A stretch of DNA of 38,625 bases from Coriobacteriales bacterium (GTDB lineage: Bacteria; Actinomycetota; Coriobacteriia; Coriobacteriales; Atopobiaceae): contig JAQXQO010000042.1 of assembly GCA_029101205.1 (NCBI GenBank), forward strand, positions 1 to 38,625. The letters are read 5' to 3'. The number at the start of each line of letters is the position of its first letter. Position 1 is the stretch's first letter. This document shows positions 1 to 10,237 of this stretch, in pieces. Made by a program: the position numbers and the translations under genes. The notes under the pieces were generated by a model. The model was given only the letters and a program-made list of their open reading frames with translations, was not told where the DNA came from and did not search any database.

Positions 1-644
1 AGGTCATCGCCATCTCCGGCTCCGGCAACGTGGCGCAGTACGCGGTGCAGAAGGCCGAGCAGCTGGGTGCACAGGTCATCACCGTGTCCGACTCGAACGG
101 CTACGTGTACGACCCCGACGGCATCGACTTCGACACCCTGATCCAGGTGAAGCAGGTCGAGCGCGGCCGCGTGAAGGACTACGCCGAGCGCCGTCCGAAT
201 GCCCAGTACTTCGAGGGTCAACGTCCTTGGGGCCAGAAGTGCGACGTCGCCATGCCTTGCGCCACCCAGAACGAGCTCGACCTGGACAACGCCAAGGCCC
301 TGGTGGCCAACGGATGCAAGTTCGTGGTCGAGGGCGCCAACATGCCCACCACCACCGAGGCAACCGAGTATCTGATGGCCAACGACGTGTACTTCGCGCC
401 CGGCAAGGCCGCAAACGCAGGCGGCGTGGCCACCTCCGGTCTCGAGATGAGCCAGAACCATGAGCACCTCAGCTGGACCTTCGACGAGGTCGACGACAAG
501 CTGCACGGCATCATGGACTCCATCTACAGCGCCGCTTCCAGCGCTGCAAAGGAGTACGGCCACGAGGGAGACCTGGTGTTTGGCGCCAACATCGCCGGCT
601 TCCTGAAGGTCGCCGAGGCCATGATGGCCCAGGGCATCTGCTAG
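1..644 (+). CDS. gdhA: NADP-type glutamate dehydrogenase, C-terminal part (5' end outside window)
   Basis: Glutamate dehydrogenase reversibly aminates 2-oxoglutarate to glutamate in the cytoplasm and links ammonium assimilation to central carbon metabolism. The window opens inside the gene; the reading frame is already open from base 3, so a GTG near base 30 is an internal Val and not a start. About 213 residues remain, covering the dinucleotide-binding domain and the C-terminal helices. Visible family motifs are the nucleotide-binding turn SGSGNVAQYA at the very start, PCATQNELD, the strongly conserved GANMPTT and the GKAANAGGVATSGLEMSQN block, followed by GANIAGFLKVA near the TAG stop. These match the hexameric NADP-dependent class; the cofactor is inferred from family resemblance. 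No terminator hairpin with a U-run follows directly. Confidence 0.95.
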   Translation, partial: VIAISGSGNVAQYAVQKAEQLGAQVITVSDSNGYVYDPDGIDFDTLIQVKQVERGRVKDYAERRPNAQYFEGQRPWGQKCDVAMPCATQNELDLDNAKALVANGCKFVVEGANMPTTTEATEYLMANDVYFAPGKAANAGGVATSGLEMSQNHEHLSWTFDEVDDKLHGIMDSIYSAASSAAKEYGHEGDLVFGANIAGFLKVAEAMMAQGIC

Positions 645-741
645 CGGGTCCAGCTGCCAGGAACAGCTGCCAGGTCAAACTACCGGACGTCGTGGTTAGT
701 TATTCCTAGCCGTTACGTCTGACGGTACAGCGCCGCGAGCT

Positions 742-870
742 GCACGTCATTCTCGTCGACACTGCGCTTCGATATGCGACCCATGCTCGTCGATGCAGCG
801 CTTCGATCCGCACGTCATTCTCGTCGATGCAGCGCTGTAGTAGTAGCACGCCATGCTCGTCAACCGTCGC
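742..870. repeat. Degenerate 34-bp tandem repeat, about 4 units
   Basis: Units begin near 742, 776, 810 and 846. GCACGTCATTCTCGTCGA occurs identically at 742 and 810, 68 bp apart. The intervening and following units read as variants around CCATGCTCGTC. Each unit carries a GCGCTTCGAT-like or GCAGCGCT-like second half. No open frame fits all units. Confidence 0.65.
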
Positions 871-914
871 CACTCTGTACTCCATATGAAAGTGGCGATG
901 CTTGCAAGAAGAAC

Positions 915-949
915 AAACCGGGGTTCCGACGTCAGTCGGACCCCGGTTT
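915..949. terminator. Long GC-rich hairpin, possible bidirectional terminator
   Basis: The arms AAACCGGGGTTCCGAC and GTCGGACCCCGGTTT pair almost perfectly, with one bulged base around loop GTCA. On the plus strand only a short T-rich stretch follows. On the minus strand the stem is followed by TTTGTTCTTCTT, which is a better terminator tail. The right arm and the bases after it recur at 1007-1030. Confidence 0.45.
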
Positions 950-1072
950 CTGTGTCGGTGCGGACTGCAATGCGAGCCAGGCCCTGGCCATCGGCCTTCA
1001 ATCGAACCCCGGTTTTATGTCGGTGCGGACTGGGCCGGGGGAGTGAGTGGTAGCCATATACCTCATCGAAGG

Positions 1073-1259
1073 TTTTCTGCAGGGGTGCCAGATGCGAGTG
1101 GGGTGGCACACGCACCTCGATGGCCTGTCAGAGGATTTTCTGCAGGGATGCCAGGTGCGAGTGTGGCGACACGCACACTTCGAGGTCCTGTCAGAGGTTT
1201 CTGCAGGGGTGGCGGGTGCGAGTGTACTGGCAATCGTACCTCGGAGTCCTGTAGGGTGG
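1073..1259. repeat. Tandem repeat, three 62-63-bp units
   Basis: Units at 1073-1135, 1136-1197 and 1198-1259 each start with TTTCTGCAGG and continue with a GCCAGRTGCGAGTG-like segment, a CGCAC/CGTACCTCGA-like segment and a CCTGTCAGAG-like end. The third copy is the most diverged. Confidence 0.7.
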
Positions 1260-1632
1260 CGACTCCTACTGGTTGGCTGACTCGCGTGCCTGTCTATGTT
1301 TGCTGCGCTGAGAGTCCGTATTCGCTTGTGAAATTGTGCACTCCCGTGCGCTCTCGATAGTTATCGGAGGCTTAGGGTGCTGTCGAGGACTGCGCGAAGG
1401 TTGCGCGAACACCGCTGCGGGCCGCGGGAAAGTCGGCTCATCGCCGTATCCCATCCGAGTTCCATCAGAATATCGCTGCAGCCCAGATGCCGGTGCGTTT
1501 GCCGACAGTTTCTCATTGCCTAACGAAAAGTTAGGCCTTCTAACTGGGAATTTGTTCTATGCAAAGCGCTCCATTTCTCGTTCGTGCGGAAAGTTTTCAT
1601 TAGAATGGGAGTCCGTGAGGCAATGTCTCTGG

Positions 1633-1716
1633 CGAAGCGACGCGCGGAATGACGTGCGAAGTGACACGCGAAGCGATGCGTGAAGTGACACGCGAACCAC
1701 CGTGCGAAGCGACTCC
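1633..1716. repeat. Seven 12-bp tandem units
   Basis: Consecutive 12-mers in perfect phase are CGAAGCGACGCG, CGGAATGACGTG, CGAAGTGACACG, CGAAGCGATGCG, TGAAGTGACACG, CGAACCACCGTG and CGAAGCGACTCC. All frames through it give a four-residue repeat, but no frame has a credible start or ribosome site. Confidence 0.8.
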
Positions 1717-1840
1717 GGACCAAACGTCTTCGACGGAAGACGCGAGGTTGACGTGGACGCCCAGAGCGGTGTCCGCGCTGCGTCGAAACGTCGCTGCGTC
1801 GGCATGTTGCCTCGCTGGAGTAGCATCCAGACAGCCTTTA

Positions 1841-1876
1841 ATGCGGTACAGAGATACCGTCAAGGAGACCGCTTGA
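1841..1876 (+). CDS. Possible 11-residue leader peptide of carAB
   Basis: ATG through TGA encodes MRYRDTVKETA. Two of the first four codons are arginine (CGG and AGA), and arginine is one end product fed by carbamoyl phosphate. The stop codon lies two bases after the first copy of AGACCGC (1866-1872), a segment that could pair with the terminator stem downstream. There is no strong ribosome site before the ATG, so translation is unproven. The call rests on position and on the alternative pairing described under findings. Confidence 0.25.
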   Translation: MRYRDTVKETA

Positions 1877-1896
1877 GCTAGGCAGAGGACATTCGA

Positions 1897-1940
1897 AGGG
1901 AGCGCAGACCGCACAGCGGCCTGGTCGCTCCCTTTTTCTT
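1897..1940 (+). terminator. Rho-independent terminator in the carA leader (attenuator)
   Basis: AGGGAGCG (1897-1904) pairs with CGCTCCCT (1926-1933), and the stem runs into TTTTTCTT. Within the loop CCGC and GCGG form an inner stem. It lies 40 bp before the carA start and no gene ends just upstream, so an attenuator fits better than an ordinary end-of-operon terminator. Confidence 0.6.
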
Positions 1941-1979
1941 AGCCTGGACGGGTGGCAGAGACAGAGAGGGACGGTGCGT

Positions 1980-3229
1980 ATGAACCTTTTGGTGAACGAG
2001 GACCGGCCGCGGGCGCTGTTGGCGCTCGAGAACGGCAGCACGTTTGCCGGGTACGCCGCTGGAGCCGAGGGCGAGACCTTCGGCGAGGTCGTGTTCAACA
2101 CGTCCATGATTGGCTACCAGGAGATCGTCAGCGATCCCAGCTATGCCGGGCAGATCGTCACGCTGACCTACCCGCAGGTGGGCAACTACGGCGTGAACGC
2201 CCATGACATGCAGTCCGCGGGTCTGGCGCTGCGCGGACTGGTGGTGCACGACATGTGCTACACCCCCAGCAACTGGCAGAGCGAGGGCTCGCTGCCCGAC
2301 CTGCTGCGCCAGGAGGGGGTCGTTGCCATCGAGGGCGTCGATACCCGTGCCCTGACCCTGCAGATTCGCGGCGGCGGCGCCATGCGTGCTGCCATCTCGA
2401 CTACCGACCTGGACCCCGAGCACCTGGTGGAGCGCGTGCGCCAGTCTCCGTCCATCTCGGCCCACAACTTCGTGCTCGACGTGTCGCCCACCGAGCTCCG
2501 CGTGGTGCCCGCAAAGGGCCAGCGCCGCTTTGGCGTGGTGGCCTACGACTGCGGCATGAAGCGCGGCATCGTGGACGGCCTTGCCGCCAACGGCTGCGAG
2601 GTCACCATCGTCCCCTGGGACACTCCGGCGCAGAAGGCCCTGGAGGCCGACCCTGACGGCGTGTTCTTCTCGAATGGTCCTGGAGACCCCGAGCAGGTGA
2701 AGGCCACGGCGCAGGCCGCCCAGGAGATCTTGGGCAAGAAGCCCGTGTTTGGCATCTGCCTGGGCAATCAGATGCTCACGGTGGCTGCTGGCGGCTCCAT
2801 CGAGAAGCTGCCCTACGGTCACCATGGCGGCAACGAGCCCGTGATGAACCTGCTCACCGGCAAGGTGGAGATCACCGCGCAGAACCACAACTTCGGCACG
2901 GTCTTCAGCTCACTGGGCCAGCTGGTGCCCGAGCTGTCGGGCGGCCAGACGCAGCACCACGACGACCTACGCTTCTGGAGCCAGCGCCACATTGCGCCCG
3001 TCGTGCAGAACGAGCGCTATGGCCGCATCCGCCTGACCCATGTGAACCTGAACGATGGCACGCCGGAGGGTATCCAGTTCCTGGACATCCCGGCCTTCTC
3101 GGTGCAGTACCACCCCGAGGCCAAGCCCGGCCCCAACGACTCGAAGTACCTCTTCCGCGCTTTCACGCGTCTGATGGAGGGCCGCGAGGACTATCTGGCC
3201 ATCGACGTTCGTGAGGGGAGGCGCTTCTA

Positions 3230-3230
<1 letters not shown>
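1980..3230 (+). CDS. carA: Carbamoyl-phosphate synthase, small (glutaminase) subunit
   Basis: Hydrolyses glutamine and channels ammonia to CarB for carbamoyl phosphate synthesis, the first step shared by pyrimidine and arginine biosynthesis. The N-terminal CarA domain (about residues 1-170) is followed by a class I amidotransferase domain with the nucleophile Cys260 in FGICLGNQ and the His378/Glu380 pair in QYHPEA. ATG at 1980 is preferred: GAGG at 1966-1969 lies 10 bases upstream, whereas an in-frame GTG at 1974 is only 4 bases from it. At 416 residues it is longer than the usual 360-390. The extra length is an insertion of about 40 residues between NHNF and [10 protein letters not shown] (roughly residues 305-350), within the amidotransferase domain. 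The stop shares its last A with the carB ATG, so the genes are translationally coupled. Confidence 0.96.
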
Positions 3231-6460
<3,230 letters not shown>

Positions 6461-6523
6461 CTTCGCCGGGGCTGAGGCGGCCGGGCCGCCCAGGTCACGC
6501 CATTTCCCATATTTGCTTTTATG

Positions 6524-6559
6524 ACCCCGTCGATGCCTCTGGCACCGGCGGGGTTCTTT
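6524..6559 (+). terminator. Terminator after carAB
   Basis: ACCCCG pairs with CGGGGT across a loop of about 20 bases containing further GC pairing, then TTCTTT. It lies 64 bp after the carB stop, where the AT-rich upstream region of the next gene begins. Confidence 0.65.
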
Positions 6560-6606
6560 GGCGGGTGCCGGAATTGCTGCCGGCTGCGCCGCTGGGCCAT
6601 ACCAGA

Positions 6607-6633
6607 TTGTTGAAAAATTTCTATATATATAAT
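6607..6633 (+). promoter_or_regulatory. Promoter candidate for the ABC exporter gene
   Basis: A perfect TATAAT (6628-6633) lies in an AT-rich tract unlike the surrounding GC-rich DNA, with TTGTTG at 6607-6612 as the best -35. The 15-bp spacer is short, so the -35 assignment is weaker than the -10. Confidence 0.5.
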
Positions 6634-6709
6634 TGTATACGCAATAAGAAGCACCACAGTTGGCTCACATGCTGCGCTGGTCAGCGTGTGAGACGCTCAT
6701 GTCTAGGGG

Positions 6710-8374
6710 ATGGTTTCATTGAGGGAGATACTTCAGTTCTGCTGGAACTCCATAACATCAAAGAAGCGATGCATAGGCTATGGCATCGCTCGCGTGTCCA
6801 AGGCACTGGCAGACATCGTTGCCCCTTTTATCGTAGGATTCATCATAAATTCCCTGGTAGCGGGCGTCGCGATACAGAGTTTGGTCATGTGGTGCATGGC
6901 GGTGGCCGTCTTGGGTGTGGCCTCTGCGCTGTTGGACTATTTCGCTAACTATACATACTCAAAGCTTCAGAGTGGCTCGAGCTACCAGCTGGAAAAGCAG
7001 AGCATCGACCATGTTTGGCACTGGCGCCAAGACTGTTATGCGACGTTCGAACCTGCCGAATACCAGCGCAGAGTGAACAACGACACAAACGACACCTCGA
7101 TATTCTTTCTGATGTCGTGCGCCAAGTTTCTGGTTAGCGTGGGTACCATTGCGGCGCTGATGATCGTGTTGCTGAGCATAAATGTGGTCGTTGCCCTGCT
7201 GTGCGGGGTGCTGACCGTGGTGTCAGGCCTAGGCTATCTGCATTTTCGCAATGAGGTATTTCGAAAGAACCTCCAGTATAAGCAAGCCTTCGCACGCTAT
7301 GCCACCTGCGAGCTCAGCCAGTATGCTGACGTGACGTTCATTCGACGCCACAATCTGTTTGGCCGCTATAGCCAGGCGCTCGACAGATCCTACGAGGGAG
7401 TGCGGTCCGGCTACATCCAGAACAACGAGGTCGTCGCCAGGCTGACATCCGCGAACGCCGCCATGTGCGCCTGCCTGCAAGCGGTCATGCTGCTGGCGGC
7501 TGCCTGGCAGATTGCCATCGGCAACATGCAGGTGGGCTACCTGGCCACCGTGTCCAGCTACTTCAGCATGCTGGTGAGCACGGTGGAGTACTTCACTGAG
7601 TTTGGCATCGAGTACCAGGCGTGCAAGGCCAGCTACGGCAGACTGCGCGAGATTGCCCAGATGCCTAAGGAGCCCAATGGCAGCCAGGCCATCCAGGACG
7701 TAAGCGCGCTGGGTTGCAAAGACCTGACCTTTGCCTACCCGGGGAAGGACGTGGCAACTATACGCGACCTCAACGCCGAGTTCACCCCTGGTCATCTGTG
7801 GGCCATCGCCGGGCATAACGGCTGCGGCAAGTCCACTCTGATGAAGCTGCTGGACGCGGAGTGGGCCGGCCTGTACCAGGGCAGCATCGAGTACCTTCCG
7901 GCAGGCCCAAAGGGGACGGCCTGCGTGGAGCAGGCGAACGTGGACCACTACGCGCTTCGCCGTGACGTCATAGGCTACACGGAGCAGGAGCCGCCGGTGG
8001 TGGAGGACACCCTGCTGAACAACCTGACCCTGATGTGCCAGGAGCAGCCCCCTCGCGAACGCGTGATGGAGCTGGTGCGCCTGCTGGGTCTGGAGCATCT
8101 GCTGAGCACCTGCCCCGACGGGCTGGACACGGTGCTGGACGACTCTCGCCCAGCCCTTTCTGGTGGAGAGAAGCAGAAGGTCGCCATCATCCGCATGCTT
8201 CTGGCAGACCCCAAGGTCATGCTGCTGGACGAGCCCACCTCGGCGCTAGACGCCCAGAGCGTTGACGCCCTGGTGCAGCTGCTGCGGCAGAAGAGCCGCG
8301 ACCGCATAGTCATCGTGGTGACGCATGACCAGAAGCTGCTGGACGCGTGCGACGAGGTGCTACGCCTGGGGTAG
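6710..8374 (+). CDS. ABC transporter, fused membrane and ATP-binding domains (exporter type)
   Basis: A half-size ABC exporter that should work as a homodimer in the cytoplasmic membrane; the substrate cannot be told. The first 330 residues carry hydrophobic helices in pairs (about 26-78, 131-175 and 245-290), typical of the type IV exporter fold. The ATPase domain follows: Walker A GHNGCGKST near 368-376, signature LSGGEKQK near 483 and Walker B VMLLDEPTSALD near 501-512, with the switch His in VVTHD. The start is open: ATG at 6710 overlaps its own AGGGG, while an in-frame TTG at 6719 sits 9 bases after it and is better placed. The gene is less GC-rich than its neighbours, especially in its first 300 bp, and stands alone, suggesting acquisition. 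Bacteriocin or peptide export is possible, but no precursor gene is visible. Confidence 0.88.
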   Translation: MVSLREILQFCWNSITSKKRCIGYGIARVSKALADIVAPFIVGFIINSLVAGVAIQSLVMWCMAVAVLGVASALLDYFANYTYSKLQSGSSYQLEKQSIDHVWHWRQDCYATFEPAEYQRRVNNDTNDTSIFFLMSCAKFLVSVGTIAALMIVLLSINVVVALLCGVLTVVSGLGYLHFRNEVFRKNLQYKQAFARYATCELSQYADVTFIRRHNLFGRYSQALDRSYEGVRSGYIQNNEVVARLTSANAAMCACLQAVMLLAAAWQIAIGNMQVGYLATVSSYFSMLVSTVEYFTEFGIEYQACKASYGRLREIAQMPKEPNGSQAIQDVSALGCKDLTFAYPGKDVATIRDLNAEFTPGHLWAIAGHNGCGKSTLMKLLDAEWAGLYQGSIEYLPAGPKGTACVEQANVDHYALRRDVIGYTEQEPPVVEDTLLNNLTLMCQEQPPRERVMELVRLLGLEHLLSTCPDGLDTVLDDSRPALSGGEKQKVAIIRMLLADPKVMLLDEPTSALDAQSVDALVQLLRQKSRDRIVIVVTHDQKLLDACDEVLRLG

Positions 8375-8483
8375 GGGTGTCAGGCGACGCGCCCTGGGCC
8401 AAGGGACTCGGGTTTCACCAGGCAGATTTTGTGCTTTTTTGCTAGCGGTTGGCCAAGAGCGGTCGAAATTCGCGGCAATCTGA

Positions 8484-8513
8484 TTGTGGTCGTGTGGCGG
8501 GTTCTGGTATCCT
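8484..8513 (+). promoter_or_regulatory. Promoter of tRNA-Leu
   Basis: TTGTGG (8484-8489), an 18-bp spacer and TATCCT (8508-8513) place the start near 8520, about 16 bases before the mature tRNA. The same -10 and spacer length recur at 16082 and 17951. Confidence 0.7.
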
Positions 8514-8535
8514 TTATCCGCTGTGTGCACTATAT

Positions 8536-8622
8536 GCGGGCGTGGCGGAACTGGTAGACGCGCTGGATTTAGGTTCCAGTGGGAGAAATCTCGTGAAGGT
8601 TCAAATCCTTTCGCCCGCACCA
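8536..8622 (+). tRNA. tRNA-Leu (anticodon UAG), CCA encoded
   Basis: A class II tRNA with a long variable arm. Acceptor strand GCGGGCG (8536-8542) pairs with CGCCCGC, followed by discriminator A and an encoded CCA. The anticodon stem CTGGA/TCCAG encloses TTTAGGT, giving anticodon UAG, which reads CUA and probably other CUN leucine codons. The T arm is GAAGG-TTCAAAT-CCTTT. The variable arm GGGAGAAATCTC can form its own stem. No terminator separates it from the trigger factor gene 142 bp downstream. Confidence 0.97.
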
Positions 8623-8764
8623 TGCACAGACGCCTTTATCATCGTGCGCTGGTTCGCGCGAAGGCACCGGGGAGGCAGCCAGCTCCCGCCGGACCCAAGG
8701 TTTAGGCTCACAAGTTCACATCGGTCGCCCTCGGGCGTCCGGGGTACGAGACACTGGAGGAACG

Positions 8765-10120
8765 TTGAAGATCACCGTTACCACTGAGAAGCCCTCCGAC
8801 GACCAGCTGGTCGCCACGGTTACCGTCGACAAGAAGGACGTCGACTCCGCCATCAACAGGGCCTACAAGCAGATTGCCCGCCAGTACAACTTCCAGGGCT
8901 TCCGTCGTGGCCATGCGCCCCGCCCGGTGATCGACAGCATCGTTGGTCGCGAGGCCGTCCTGGCCCAGGCCACCAACGACGTCATAAACGCCGCCGAGCC
9001 CCAGATGCTGGAGCAGCTGGACGTCGTGCCGGTGAAGCAGGTCGACTACGGCAAGGAGCCCGCCCTGGTCGTCGAGCACAACGACTACGAGCTCAAGGGC
9101 ACCATCGAGGTCGTCCCGCCCGTCGAGCTGGACTCCTACGACGCCCCCACCATCAACATGCCTCCCGAGGAGGCCACCGATGCCGAGATCGACCAGCAGA
9201 TCGAGCAGCTGCTGAGCTACCGCACCACGCTGGAGGAGATCGACGAGGACCGTCCCGCCGAGGCCACCGACCACGTGCAGTGCAAGGTCGAGAACGTCGA
9301 GAACATGGCCCAGTACGCGGGCGACAACCGCTCGTTCGACCTGTCCTCCGAGACGCTGCCGCAGGAGCTGCGCGACGCCATCGTGGGCATGAAGAAGGGC
9401 GACACCAAGGACGTCGAGTACACCCGCTCCCACGAGCACGACGGCCAGACCACCGAGGCCAAGTTCGCCGCTAAGGTCACGCTGAACAGCATCCGCAAGG
9501 AGGTCACGCCCGAGCTCACCGAGGACGTGATCAAGAAGGACTTCGGCTTTGACTCCGAGGAGGACCTGCGCAAGGCCATCAAGGACGAGATCGAGGCCGA
9601 CAAGAAGCACTCCCTGCCCGAGCTGAAGGAGGACCGCCTGGTCGAGGAGATCGGCAAGCACCTCACGCTGGAGAAGGTCCCCGAGGACTACACCGAGAAG
9701 GTCTTCAACGAGATCGCGAACCAGTTCCTGACCCAGCTGCAGCGCCAGAACATCTCGCTGGACCTCTACCTCAAGGCCCGCGGCATCAACCCCGACGACT
9801 TCATCGCCGACCTGCGCTCGCAGGCTGACGAGCGCGCCCGCCAGTCCCTGGCCCTGGACGCCCTGGCCCAGCACCTGGGACTGGAGGCCACCGACGACGA
9901 CGTCAAGGCCGAGTTCGACAACGCCGGCGTGGACGACGCCGCTGCCGCCTACAAGCAGTTCAAGGACGAGGGCCGTCTGCCGGCCGTGCGCGAGTCCATC
10001 AAGCGCACGAAGGCCGTCGACTGGCTGGTCGAGAACGCCCAGGTCAACATCGTGGACGAGATTGCCCAGCAGCGTTCCGCAAAGGACGACTCCTCCGAGG
10101 ACGCGAAGGACGCCCAGTAG
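8765..10120 (+). CDS. tig: Trigger factor, ribosome-associated chaperone
   Basis: Binds near the ribosome exit tunnel and shields nascent chains. The N-terminal domain carries the ribosome-binding loop NFQGFRRGHAP (residues 42-52). The peptidyl-prolyl isomerase-like region (about 155-240) keeps GMKKGDTKDVEY but lacks the FIPGFE-type motif, reading LPQELR there, so isomerase activity is doubtful. The helical arm/body domain follows to residue 451 and ends in an acidic tail. The start is TTG at 8765 after GGAGG (8756-8760), a short 4-base spacing also seen at the glycerate kinase start. Placement before clpP and clpX is a common bacterial arrangement joining folding with proteolysis. Confidence 0.95.
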   Translation: MKITVTTEKPSDDQLVATVTVDKKDVDSAINRAYKQIARQYNFQGFRRGHAPRPVIDSIVGREAVLAQATNDVINAAEPQMLEQLDVVPVKQVDYGKEPALVVEHNDYELKGTIEVVPPVELDSYDAPTINMPPEEATDAEIDQQIEQLLSYRTTLEEIDEDRPAEATDHVQCKVENVENMAQYAGDNRSFDLSSETLPQELRDAIVGMKKGDTKDVEYTRSHEHDGQTTEAKFAAKVTLNSIRKEVTPELTEDVIKKDFGFDSEEDLRKAIKDEIEADKKHSLPELKEDRLVEEIGKHLTLEKVPEDYTEKVFNEIANQFLTQLQRQNISLDLYLKARGINPDDFIADLRSQADERARQSLALDALAQHLGLEATDDDVKAEFDNAGVDDAAAAYKQFKDEGRLPAVRESIKRTKAVDWLVENAQVNIVDEIAQQRSAKDDSSEDAKDAQ

Positions 10121-10132
10121 CTCAAGGCCGCC

Positions 10133-10162
10133 TGTGTAGGCATTTGCTACTTTGGGTATAAC
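10133..10162 (+). promoter_or_regulatory. Possible clpPX promoter
   Basis: TATAAC (10157-10162) with an 18-bp spacer from a weak TGTGTA. The spacing matches the three clearer promoters in this window, but the -35 is poor. If real, transcription would begin just before the hairpin at 10180. Confidence 0.35.
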
Positions 10163-10179
10163 CAAAGCCGAACCGAATC

Positions 10180-10216
10180 GTGCCCTGGGTGCCATTCGCG
10201 CCCAGGGCACATTTTC
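10180..10216 (+). terminator. Perfect 10-bp hairpin with short U-run between tig and clpP
   Basis: GTGCCCTGGG pairs perfectly with CCCAGGGCAC around an 11-base loop and is followed by ATTTTC. It may end tig transcripts or, because it sits after a possible promoter and before the clpP ribosome site, act in the clpP leader. Confidence 0.6.
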
Positions 10217-10237
10217 AACCCCGGCTGGAGGAGGAAC

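Larger units (their letters stand above)
645..1973. other. Gene-poor, repeat-bearing intergenic region
   Basis: About 1.3 kb between gdhA and carA with no convincing gene. The open frames here have no family resemblance, poor ribosome sites and run through repeats. It holds four degenerate copies of a 34-bp unit (742-about 870), a long hairpin (915-949), three copies of a 62-63-bp unit (1073-1259), a 7-bp stem with GAAAA loop (1518-1536), seven 12-bp units (1633-1716) and the carA leader (about 1841-1973). Confidence 0.75.

Noticed and set aside
902-1360. Open frames across the repeats after gdhA
   Set aside because: Arg/Gly/Cys-rich translations of repeats in overlapping frames; no ribosome site or family pattern.
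1841-1940. PyrR-binding site in the carA leader
   Set aside because: A TCAAG/CTTGA stem with loop GAGACCG exists, but the conserved PyrR loop sequence is absent.
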